Assembly (NCBI GenBank): GCA_000997475.1
Contig: LCEC01000047.1
Span: forward strand, 1-5,727
Source of the DNA: Parcubacteria group bacterium GW2011_GWB1_42_6
GTDB lineage: Bacteria; Patescibacteriota; Minisyncoccia; Portnoybacterales; GWB1-42-6
DNA: 5,727 bases
Reading direction: 5' to 3'
Position numbers and translations under genes: made by a program. The notes beneath the pieces were generated by a model, which saw only the letters and a list, made by a program, of their open reading frames with translations, searched no databases and was not told the DNA's origin. Shown in pieces: positions 1 to 5,355 of this stretch. Position 1 is the first letter of the stretch. Every line of letters begins with the position of its first letter.

Positions 1-1391
1 GAAGCGAAAAATTCTATCAATTTTATCTCTCCGCTTAAAAAAAGCCAAGCGATCCAAGAAATTATTTTTCCCGCGCCCGACCAAAAAATTCCCGCCAAAC
101 CCGCCAGAAATCCCCAAAACATCGTTGCCGGAATAAAGAAAAGCACCGCCAAATTGGCCAAAGGAGCAACCAACGAAAGCCTGCCGAAACTCGAAAGGAT
201 CAATGGCAAAACCGCGATCTGCGCGCCTAAAGTCGCGCAAAAAATTTGTTCAAGCTCTTTGATTATTTTGTTTTCGGGCTTGCCGAAATATTTTCGCAGC
301 CAATTTTCAAAAATCGGCGAAATATAGACTAACCCCAAAGTGGCCAAAAAAGAAAGCTGGAACCCCAGATCGAAAACCAAAATTTTGGGATTAAGCCAAA
401 CCATTGCGGCGCAGGCGAAAACCAAGGCGTTTTTAATGCTGTAAAGCCGCCCGGCTTGGCGGGCGATCAAAACCAAAATGCCCATAATCCCCGCCCGCAC
501 AACCGACGAAGCCGCGCCGGTCATCGCGACAAAAAGAATAATGGAAAAAACAGCCAGCCAAAAACCGTATTTGCGGTTTAAAGACAAAAAATTAAAAAAA
601 CCGATCAAAGCCAGAGCAAGAATCGAGATATTGTATCCGGATAAACTCACAATGTGCGAAGTGCCGGTCAAAGAAAGTTTTTCCTTGAAATCATCCGAGA
701 ATCCTTTCTTTTCCCCCAAGAGCAACCCCGCCAAAAGCGAAGATTGGGGCTCGCCCAAATTCTTTTCAATCGATTTTTTGAAATATTCCCTGGCCTTAAA
801 AACAGTTTTTTTAAATCCGTTTCCGCCGCTCGAATCCAAAAATTTCATCTCCGGATAGTAGGCGACCGAAAAAATATTTTCTTTGGCCAGATAATTTTTA
901 TAATCAAAATCTTCAAAATTTTCCGGCTCTCGCGGTTTCATTGTAATTTCCAGGCGATCGCCGTATTGATACAAAGGATATTTTGAAGAAGTGGCGATAA
1001 TTTTTGCCCGGCTTTTCAAACGCTGATTGCCAAAATAGAATTCTTCCAATTTTATATGATATAAAACTTTATCCGCCCTGATATCCGGATAATCATCAAT
1101 AAATCCCGCGGCTTTGACGATTCCTTTTCCGTTGAGAGCGGCAAAAGATTTATCCGATCGCGCTTCAAAAAAATCAAATCTTAGAGCGCCAAAAACCGCG
1201 AAAATCAAAAAACAAAATACCGCCATTCTATTTCTTTTTCCCCAGCTCAAGCAAAAACCGCCAACGCCCAAAATCAAAAAACCCGCCCAAAAGAGCGGGG
1301 ATAAGCTAATGATGGATCGAATAAAAACTCCAACGATGAAAGAAAGACAGAGAAAAAGAAATATTTTTGAATTTGATAGTTTAATTTCCAA
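1..1391 (-). CDS. comEC: ComEC/Rec2-type DNA uptake channel, 3' end outside window
   Basis: This is the polytopic membrane protein that carries transforming single-stranded DNA across the inner membrane. The frame is open from a TGA at 1395-1397 to the window edge, about 463 residues. Visible parts, in order, are N-terminal hydrophobic segments (residues about 9-75), a soluble DUF4131-like region (about 75-200), and the Competence domain from about 225. That domain carries the family motif HIVSLSGYNIS (246-256), GAASSVVRAGIMG with R299, and FDLGFQLSFLATLG (340-353). Any C-terminal metallo-beta-lactamase-like domain would lie beyond base 1. I chose the TTG at 1391 because the first in-frame ATG (1226, residue 56) would remove the conserved N-terminal membrane helices. 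No good Shine-Dalgarno is seen; GGAAG lies about 13 nt upstream. The gene follows nrdG on the same strand after 96 nt, so readthrough from nrdDG is possible. The family call is confident; the exact start is not. Confidence 0.92.
   Translation of the reverse strand, partial: MEIKLSNSKIFLFLCLSFIVGVFIRSIISLSPLFWAGFLILGVGGFCLSWGKRNRMAVFCFLIFAVFGALRFDFFEARSDKSFAALNGKGIVKAAGFIDDYPDIRADKVLYHIKLEEFYFGNQRLKSRAKIIATSSKYPLYQYGDRLEITMKPREPENFEDFDYKNYLAKENIFSVAYYPEMKFLDSSGGNGFKKTVFKAREYFKKSIEKNLGEPQSSLLAGLLLGEKKGFSDDFKEKLSLTGTSHIVSLSGYNISILALALIGFFNFLSLNRKYGFWLAVFSIILFVAMTGAASSVVRAGIMGILVLIARQAGRLYSIKNALVFACAAMVWLNPKILVFDLGFQLSFLATLGLVYISPIFENWLRKYFGKPENKIIKELEQIFCATLGAQIAVLPLILSSFGRLSLVAPLANLAVLFFIPATMFWGFLAGLAGIFWSGAGKIISWIAWLFLSGEIKLIEFFA
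1276..1299 (-). terminator. Terminator-like hairpin inside the 5' part of comEC
   Basis: On the minus strand a stem CCCGCTC / GGGCGGG (1299-1293 with 1288-1282, one G-U pair) closes a TTTT loop and is followed at once by six T residues (1281-1276). This is the form of an intrinsic terminator, but it lies within comEC, over codons about 31-39. It may be attenuation or a chance result of coding Ser-Pro-Leu-Phe-Trp-Ala-Gly-Phe. The structure is seen; the function is inferred. Confidence 0.35.
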
Positions 1392-1444
1392 TTTTCAGGA
1401 AGAATCTTCCGCCAGGATTTAAAAACTGAACATTGGAAATTAAA
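1380..1444. repeat. 19-bp inverted repeat spanning the comEC start codon
   Basis: Bases 1380-1398 and 1426-1444 are inverted copies matching at 18 of 19 positions (core TTAATTTCCAAT / ATTGGAAATTAA), with a 27-nt loop that itself contains GGAAG-AAT-CTTCC. The TTG start of comEC (1391-1389) lies in one arm, so folded mRNA would hide it. There is no T-run after the hairpin that would make it a standard terminator for nrdG. Confidence 0.6.
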
Positions 1445-1483
1445 AATTCATTGAAAATTGGATTATTGATAATTGAAAATCAT
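1432..1483. repeat. Cluster of degenerate ATTGAAAATT-type units
   Basis: Three related 12-nt units start at 1432 (ATTGGAAATTAA), 1450 (ATTGAAAATTGG) and 1472 (ATTGAAAATCAT), and an inverted copy lies at 1383-1394 near the comEC start. They fill most of the nrdG-comEC gap. From memory, strings of this kind are common between genes in Parcubacteria-like genomes. No function can be read from them here. Confidence 0.4.
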
Positions 1484-1487
1484 TTAT

Positions 1488-2183
1488 TTATTCCCTGATT
1501 TCGCACACGTCAAAAAACAGTTTTAAAGCGTTGCAAATTTCCACCAGCTTGTTCCATTCAAAAGATTTTTCCCGGGAATAATCGGGGTTCAGAGTTTTTA
1601 TCGGCCGAAATTGCTGCAGATAATAAGCTCGGCTACCGTCGAGCCAGCGGCCGATGCTCAAAATATCCTTTCGAGAGTGCAAAGCAGGCAAAACCGTGGT
1701 TCTGAATTCATAACTTGGAGCGCGCCGAGTCAACTCAACTGATTGTTGGATGCTTTCCAAAGAAATTTTCGGACCGACCACTTTCTTGTATTTTTCAAGC
1801 GGAGCTTTGATATCCATCGCGATGTAATCGAGCAAATTTTCGTCAAGCATTTTTTTAACCATCCCGGGATTCGTGCCATTGGTATCAAGCTTGACTTTGA
1901 ATCCCATATTTTTCAGTTCGCGGATAAAATCGGGCAGATCGGGATAAAGAGTCGGCTCGCCGCCCGTAACGCAAACTCCTTCCAAAATTCCCGATCGAAT
2001 TTTAAAGAAACGCAAAATATCCGCCTGGTCGATTTTTGGCTGCGAAGAAGAAAGCCGGCCATCAACCAATTCGGGATTATGGCAAAAAGGACACGTGAAA
2101 TTGCAGCCAACCGTAAAAACGGTGGCCGCAACAGTTCCGGGATAATCTATGAGAGTGAGCTTTTGGATTCCGCCAAAAATCAT
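1488..2183 (-). CDS. nrdG: Anaerobic ribonucleoside-triphosphate reductase activating protein (radical SAM)
   Basis: This 231-residue radical-SAM enzyme reductively cleaves S-adenosylmethionine to install the glycyl radical on NrdD. The [4Fe-4S]-binding motif CNFTCPFC gives C27-x3-C31-x2-C34, the CxxxCxxC pattern of the superfamily. SAM-binding features follow: GGEPT (74-78), DTNGTNP (100-106) and DYIAMDIKAP (119-128). Later conserved stretches are YEFRTTVLP (158-166) and YYLQQFRP (187-194). N-terminal GGIQKLTLIDYPG and total length fit the longer NrdG subfamily (TIGR02495-like) rather than the short E. coli NrdG. The ATG at 2183 overlaps the nrdD stop as ATGA (2183-2180). With no clear Shine-Dalgarno, translation probably depends on ribosomes finishing nrdD. 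The partner next door makes the specific activase role very likely; other small radical-SAM activases share the motifs. Confidence 0.95.
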   Translation of the reverse strand: MIFGGIQKLTLIDYPGTVAATVFTVGCNFTCPFCHNPELVDGRLSSSQPKIDQADILRFFKIRSGILEGVCVTGGEPTLYPDLPDFIRELKNMGFKVKLDTNGTNPGMVKKMLDENLLDYIAMDIKAPLEKYKKVVGPKISLESIQQSVELTRRAPSYEFRTTVLPALHSRKDILSIGRWLDGSRAYYLQQFRPIKTLNPDYSREKSFEWNKLVEICNALKLFFDVCEIRE

Positions 2184-4330
2184 TTTATTGCCGCGGCAAA
2201 GGCTTTTTCTTTGACTTTAATTTTCTCTTTGACTTTATAAACCAAACGGTCTTTAAATTCTTCCTGTTTACCCAGATGCCATTGTTGCACCGGCCGGATA
2301 TAGCCGACCACCCGGGAATAAACTTCGCAAGGTTGTTCGATTAGACATTTTGGGCAAGTGAAATGTTCTCCCGAAAGATATCCGTGGTTTGGACAAATAC
2401 TGAAAGTGGGAGTAAAAGTCAAATAGGGCAAGCTGTATTTGGTGAAAACTTTTTTAAGAAGAATTTTTATCGTCTCGGTATTGGTGATTCTTTCGCCCAA
2501 GAAGCCGTGCAAAACCGTGCCGCCCGTGTATTTTGTTTGCAAATTATCCTGCAAATCAAGCGCTTCAAACAAATCCGAAGTGAAACCAACGGGCAGATGC
2601 GAAGAATTCGTGTAATAAGGCTCTTTATCGCCGGCGGTTATGATATCGGGATATTTTTCTTTGTCTTTTTTGGCCAAGCGATAGCTTGTTCCTTCGGCCG
2701 GAGTAGCTTCAAGATTGTAAAGATTGCCGGTTTCTTCCTGATAGCCGATGATTATTTTGCGCATGAAGTCCAGAATTTCTCCGGCAAATTTTTGTCCCGC
2801 GGGCGAGGCAATGTCTTTGTCAATAAAGTTAAGCAGAGTCTCATTCAGGCCAACCAAACCGATGGTTGAAAAATGGTTGCTCCAATAGCTGTCGCGCATT
2901 TTTTTAATCGATTCCAAATAATGACGAGAATAAGGATAGAGCCCCTTTTCAATAAAATCATCAAGTGTTTTGCGTTTGATTTCCAAACTGAATTTGGCCA
3001 ATTCCATGGAGCGCGAAAGGCGGCTGAAAAATTCTTTTTTGGTTTTGGAAAGATAGCCGATTCTTGGCAAATTCAAGGTAACCACGCCGATGCTGCCGGT
3101 TAAAGGATAGGAACCAAAAAGCCCGCCGCCGCGCTTGTAAAGTTCGCGATTATCCAAACGCAAACGGCAGCACATCGAACGCGCGTCATCCGGGCTCATA
3201 TCGGAATTTATGTAGTTGGCAAAATAAGGGATGCCGTATTTGGCCGTCATTTCCCAAATTCCCTGGAAAGACGGATTGTCCCAGTCAAAATCTTTGGTGA
3301 TGTTATAGGTTGGAATCGGAAAAGTGAAAACTCTCCCCAAAGCGTCGCCCTCGGTCATCACTTCGGCAAAAGCCCGATTAAAAACATTCATCTCTTCTTG
3401 AAATTCGGCGTAAGTTTCCTTTTGGGCCTGCCCGCCGATTATCACCGGCTGATGAGCCAAAGCGGCCGGCGGCTTCAAATCCAGCGTTACGTTTAAAAAC
3501 GGAGTTTGAAAACCGACTCTTGTGGGAATGGCGCAGTTAAAAACGAATTCCTGCAAAGCCTGTTTCACTTGTTTGTAATTAAGAGCGTCATATTTGATAA
3601 AAGGCGCCATCAAGGTGTCAAAATTGCTCACTGCCTGCGCTCCGGCCGATTCTCCCTGAAGAGTGTAAAAGAAATTTACCAATTGCCCCAAAGCCGTTCG
3701 CAAATGCTTGGGAGCTCGCGATTCCACTTTTGAGGTCACGCCGCCAAAGCCCCGATTAATCAAATCGTAAAGATCCCAGCCGCAGCAGTAGGGCCCCAAA
3801 AAATCCAAATTATGGACATGAAAATCGCCGCTTGCCACCGCGTCGCGAATTTCTTTGGTGTAAATTTTATTCAGCCAATATTTTTTGCTGACCGCCGAAT
3901 TAATGTATTGATGCAGGCCTTGCAAAGAATAGGCCATATTGGCGTTTTCTTTGATTTGCCAGTCCAATTCCTGAATATACTTGTCAACCATATCCACCGT
4001 TTCATCAATCGTTGTTTTGGCTTCGCGGATCCGGCGGCGCTGTTCGCGGTAAAGAATATAAGCGCGGGCGGTTTCAACCAAATTTTCCAAAATTAAAACC
4101 TCCTCGACTATATCCTGCACCTGTTCAACGCTCGGCACGCTGCCTTTCAGGCGCTTTTCGAGAAGGCTCACCGCTCTTTGGGTTACTTTTTTGGCCACGG
4201 GTCCGTCGCCCTGGCCGGTGGACGTTAAGGCCTTGTGAACCGCTTCGGTGATTTTTTTAGGATCAAAAATGTCCAAACTGCCATCCCTTTTATGAATCTT
4301 GATAATTTTCGCTTTTTTGGAGACCGCCAT
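2180..4330 (-). CDS. nrdD: Anaerobic (class III) ribonucleoside-triphosphate reductase, glycyl radical enzyme
   Basis: This 716-residue cytoplasmic enzyme reduces NTPs to dNTPs for DNA synthesis without oxygen. Residues about 7-100 form an ATP-cone allosteric domain (KIIKIHKRDGSLDIFDPKKI at the start). The NrdD barrel follows, with GDFHVHNLDFLGPYCCGWDL (168-187; C182/C183), SMCCRLRLDNRELYKRGGG (385-403; C387/C388) and NLEATPAEGTSYR (539-551). The C-terminus carries a zinc-site pattern, C646, C659, C662 and C668, then RVVGY with the predicted radical glycine G676. Catalytic cysteines should be among the two Cys pairs, by family knowledge. Length and all motifs look intact. The ATG at 4330 is placed just before the ATP-cone, but its upstream region has no clear Shine-Dalgarno. 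A lysine-rich tail (699-716) extends past the usual end. It is the first gene of a two-gene operon with nrdG, and the ATP-cone implies control by ATP/dATP. UGA is its stop, which argues against codes that reassign UGA. Confidence 0.97.
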   Translation of the reverse strand: MAVSKKAKIIKIHKRDGSLDIFDPKKITEAVHKALTSTGQGDGPVAKKVTQRAVSLLEKRLKGSVPSVEQVQDIVEEVLILENLVETARAYILYREQRRRIREAKTTIDETVDMVDKYIQELDWQIKENANMAYSLQGLHQYINSAVSKKYWLNKIYTKEIRDAVASGDFHVHNLDFLGPYCCGWDLYDLINRGFGGVTSKVESRAPKHLRTALGQLVNFFYTLQGESAGAQAVSNFDTLMAPFIKYDALNYKQVKQALQEFVFNCAIPTRVGFQTPFLNVTLDLKPPAALAHQPVIIGGQAQKETYAEFQEEMNVFNRAFAEVMTEGDALGRVFTFPIPTYNITKDFDWDNPSFQGIWEMTAKYGIPYFANYINSDMSPDDARSMCCRLRLDNRELYKRGGGLFGSYPLTGSIGVVTLNLPRIGYLSKTKKEFFSRLSRSMELAKFSLEIKRKTLDDFIEKGLYPYSRHYLESIKKMRDSYWSNHFSTIGLVGLNETLLNFIDKDIASPAGQKFAGEILDFMRKIIIGYQEETGNLYNLEATPAEGTSYRLAKKDKEKYPDIITAGDKEPYYTNSSHLPVGFTSDLFEALDLQDNLQTKYTGGTVLHGFLGERITNTETIKILLKKVFTKYSLPYLTFTPTFSICPNHGYLSGEHFTCPKCLIEQPCEVYSRVVGYIRPVQQWHLGKQEEFKDRLVYKVKEKIKVKEKAFAAAIK
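2201..2236 (-). repeat. 18-nt tandem duplication at the 3' end of nrdD
   Basis: Two adjacent 18-nt copies (2236-2219 and 2218-2201) match at 14 of 18 positions, both starting AAAGTCAAAGA. They encode KVKEKI and KVKEKA at residues 699-710, after the conserved NrdD core. The frame is kept, so this looks like a small in-frame expansion of the tail just before the nrdG start. Confidence 0.55.
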
Positions 4331-4513
4331 TTTATAGATCCGCTGAATTCAAGACTGCAAATCGCTATTGCGCAATCATCATAAACTTTCGTGCTTAAAA
4401 ACACATAAGGAAATCAATAGAGATTAATCCCGATCGCGGCTTTCCGCCCCATGCGTCAACGCCGGAGGGCGATTATCGCGCTGGCGCTTGGAGCTAATTT
4501 ATTTTTATCGTCT

Positions 4514-4635
4514 GCCCCACGCCTAATTGGCATATTGAATTTATTTTGCGATAAAAAATAAGTCCGATTCAAATAACTTATTTTGGCGCAAAATGATTTT
4601 TTGGCATAGAAACACAATGTCAATTAGGTGTGGGG
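4514..4635. repeat. 122-bp fold-back palindrome flanked by GTCT direct repeats (MITE-like)
   Basis: Three nested stems fold the whole segment. The outer stem pairs 4515-4533 with 4617-4635 (CCCCACGCCTAATTGGCAT against its inverted copy, 17 Watson-Crick plus 2 G-T). The middle stem pairs 4543-4550 with 4587-4594 (ATTTTGCG, 8 of 8). The inner stem pairs 4555-4563 with 4576-4584 (AAAATAAGT, 9 of 9, 12-nt loop). GTCT stands directly outside both ends (4510-4513 and 4636-4639), as a 4-bp target duplication would. The two mismatches are G-U only in plus-strand RNA; in minus-strand RNA they are C-A. It could be a small non-autonomous transposable element or a structured RNA. The pairing is seen; the class is inferred. 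Confidence 0.6.
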
Positions 4636-4644
4636 GTCTTCTTT

Positions 4645-4673
4645 ATTCTACAAAATCGGCGCCAAAAAAACAA
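4645..4673 (-). promoter_or_regulatory. nrdD: Candidate promoter for nrdDG
   Basis: On the minus strand a -35-like TTGTTT (4673-4668, 3 of 6 consensus), a 17-nt spacer and a -10-like TAGAAT (4650-4645, 5 of 6) predict a start near 4638. That is just before the palindrome, which would then form the 5' end of the nrdDG mRNA. It lies downstream of a strong terminator, where a new promoter is needed. The -35 is weak. Confidence 0.4.
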
Positions 4674-4703
4674 ACTGGGCGGAAACTGGGGATAACTTGA
4701 AAT

Positions 4704-4731
4704 AAAAAAACCGGCCATTAGTAATGGCCGG
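4704..4731 (-). terminator. Strong intrinsic terminator
   Basis: CCGGCCATTA-G-TAATGGCCGG (4711-4731) is a perfect 10-bp inverted repeat. On the minus strand it is followed by seven T residues (4710-4704) and then ATTT. It ends the transcript of the 75-residue ORF, whose TAA stop (4720-4718) lies inside the stem, and insulates nrdDG from the genes to its right. No T-run follows on the plus side, so it acts for minus-strand transcription. Confidence 0.92.
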
Positions 4732-4945
4732 CAATGATAGTCTTTCTTTCTAAAAAAGATAGTTCTAAAAAATGCCTTTTCCATCGAAAAAAATCATCCG
4801 GATCCAGCTGCAAATCATCCGACTCCGATCCATCACTCGCTTTTGTTCGCCGCGCATCAATAAAACCCGATTGAAAGGGATCGTGAGGACAAGTAAAGAA
4901 GCTGCTAATTGTCTCTAATCCGCCTCTTCTGTCTCCTCTTTCCAT
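4718..4945 (-). CDS. Small protein of unknown function (75 aa)
   Basis: I do not recognise this 75-residue ORF. It begins MERGDRRGG, has a single cysteine in TCPHDP (18-23), an acidic middle (DGSESDDLQLDPDD, 38-51), and a charged amphipathic C-terminal stretch (about 52-70, FFRWKRHFLELSFLERK). No signal peptide or membrane segment is visible. Support for a real gene comes from its surroundings: a possible promoter upstream (4984-5012), a G-rich tract (4956-4952) 6 nt before the ATG that could act as a weak ribosome site, and a strong terminator whose stem contains the stop codon. It thus seems to be its own transcription unit. Against it, no homology is known and the span could instead be a small RNA that happens to carry an open frame. 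Confidence 0.5.
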   Translation of the reverse strand: MERGDRRGGLETISSFFTCPHDPFQSGFIDARRTKASDGSESDDLQLDPDDFFRWKRHFLELSFLERKTIIAGHY

Positions 4946-4983
4946 TTAGAACCCCCATATTTTTAGCAAAGAACTTTTTCTTA

Positions 4984-5012
4984 AAAATATAATTTAAAAC
5001 CCGATGAGTCAA
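4984..5012 (-). promoter_or_regulatory. Candidate promoter of the 75-aa ORF
   Basis: On the minus strand TTGACT (5012-5007, 5 of 6 match to TTGACA) is followed by AT-rich hexamers: TATTTT with a 17-nt spacer (4989-4984) or TATATT with a 15-nt spacer (4991-4986). A start near 4977 would give a leader of about 30 nt. It lies just after the 5025-5047 terminator, where a new transcript would be expected to begin. Confidence 0.45.
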
Positions 5013-5024
5013 GCGACTTCAACC

Positions 5025-5047
5025 AAAAAGCGGCCAAAGCCGCTTTT
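5025..5047 (-). terminator. Intrinsic terminator of the hsdS operon
   Basis: AAAAGCGGC (5026-5034) and GCCGCTTTT (5039-5047) form a perfect 9-bp stem with a CAAA loop, ending in five T residues on the minus strand (5029-5025). It lies 20 nt after the stop of the 93-residue ORF. The stem's A/T ends are symmetric, so it may also work on plus-strand transcripts. Confidence 0.8.
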
Positions 5048-5067
5048 GAAAAATCATCATTAAATTT

Positions 5068-5349
5068 TTATATTTTTTCGAACCCGCCGTCTTCGTCCCA
5101 TTCATAAAATACGTCTTCATCTTTTTCAAATTTTCTTTCTTCTTTTAAAATTTCATCGGATTCCATATCCGGATTCTGATCATCTTTTAAACAAGCAGAC
5201 TTTACTATATCTAACCTAAAAGATATCTTTTTGATAAATCCCGGGAAGCTAATATTTTCCGTTCTTAAAAGAACCTCTCCATTTTGCGGAATTTTATCGT
5301 CCTCAACGCGAATAAATTTTGATATTTTATTTTGTTTTAGATCTTCCAT
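5068..5349 (-). CDS. Acidic hypothetical protein next to hsdS (93 aa)
   Basis: I do not recognise this protein. It has 93 residues, 25 of them Asp/Glu and 16 Lys/Arg (net about -9). The acid is concentrated at the C-terminus: 17 of residues 56-93 are acidic, ending DEDVFYEWDEDGGFEKI. The N-terminal half (IPQNGEVLLRTENISFPGFIKKISFRLDI) alternates in a way that suggests beta strands. No signal peptide or membrane helix is seen. Its ATG is 6 nt after the hsdS stop and the hairpin at 5025-5047 closes the pair, so it is very likely co-transcribed with hsdS. There is no Shine-Dalgarno, which fits coupling to hsdS translation. A role connected with the restriction system, such as an acidic DNA-mimic-like modulator, is possible but only a guess from charge and position. 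Confidence 0.68.
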   Translation of the reverse strand: MEDLKQNKISKFIRVEDDKIPQNGEVLLRTENISFPGFIKKISFRLDIVKSACLKDDQNPDMESDEILKEERKFEKDEDVFYEWDEDGGFEKI

Positions 5350-5355
5350 AAAATT

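Larger units (their letters stand above)
4331..4703 (-). other. Long intergenic region and probable leader of nrdDG
   Basis: These 373 bases lie between the terminator at 4704-4731 and nrdD and hold no convincing gene. Contents from the nrdD side are: AT-rich sequence with no Shine-Dalgarno (4331-4428), including a weak -10-like TATGAT (4383-4378) without a good -35; a GC-rich patch (4429-4494, 46 of 66 bases G or C) with several short hairpins such as CGCC-GGAG-GGCG; a large palindrome (4514-4635); and a candidate promoter (4645-4673). If that promoter is used, the nrdD leader is about 300 nt. I saw no tRNA and recognised no known riboswitch. Confidence 0.5.

Noticed and set aside
478..1422. 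Three plus-strand open frames across the left end
   Set aside because: They are antisense to comEC. The minus-strand frame carries the ComEC motifs and is open without break to the window edge.
1380..1444. Terminator for nrdG
   Set aside because: The stem is AT-rich and no T-run follows it on the minus strand, so it does not fit the intrinsic-terminator form.
1432..1483. CRISPR-like array
   Set aside because: The units are 12 nt, degenerate and 18-22 nt apart with no distinct spacers, and no cas gene is present.
1743..2240. Plus-strand open frame of 165 codons
   Set aside because: It is antisense to nrdG, which has full radical-SAM motifs. The translation has no recognisable domain and follows the codon pattern of the opposite strand.
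2363..4251. Several plus-strand and one minus-strand out-of-frame open frames within nrdD
   Set aside because: They are shadows of an intact, well-conserved 716-codon gene. None has a motif or a ribosome site.
4429..4494. tRNA or other known RNA in the GC-rich patch
   Set aside because: No T-loop GTTCRANNC motif, no cloverleaf pairing, and no SRP or riboswitch core sequence that I could recognise.
4611..4630. NrdR box upstream of nrdD
   Set aside because: ACACAAT followed by AGGTGT resembles half-sites, but the spacing does not fit the 16-bp palindrome, no second box is seen, and the bases are explained by the large palindrome.
4514..4635. Integron attC site
   Set aside because: The size and fold-back form would suit, but the conserved RYYYAAC / GTTRRRY core sites are absent from the arms and no integrase is in view.
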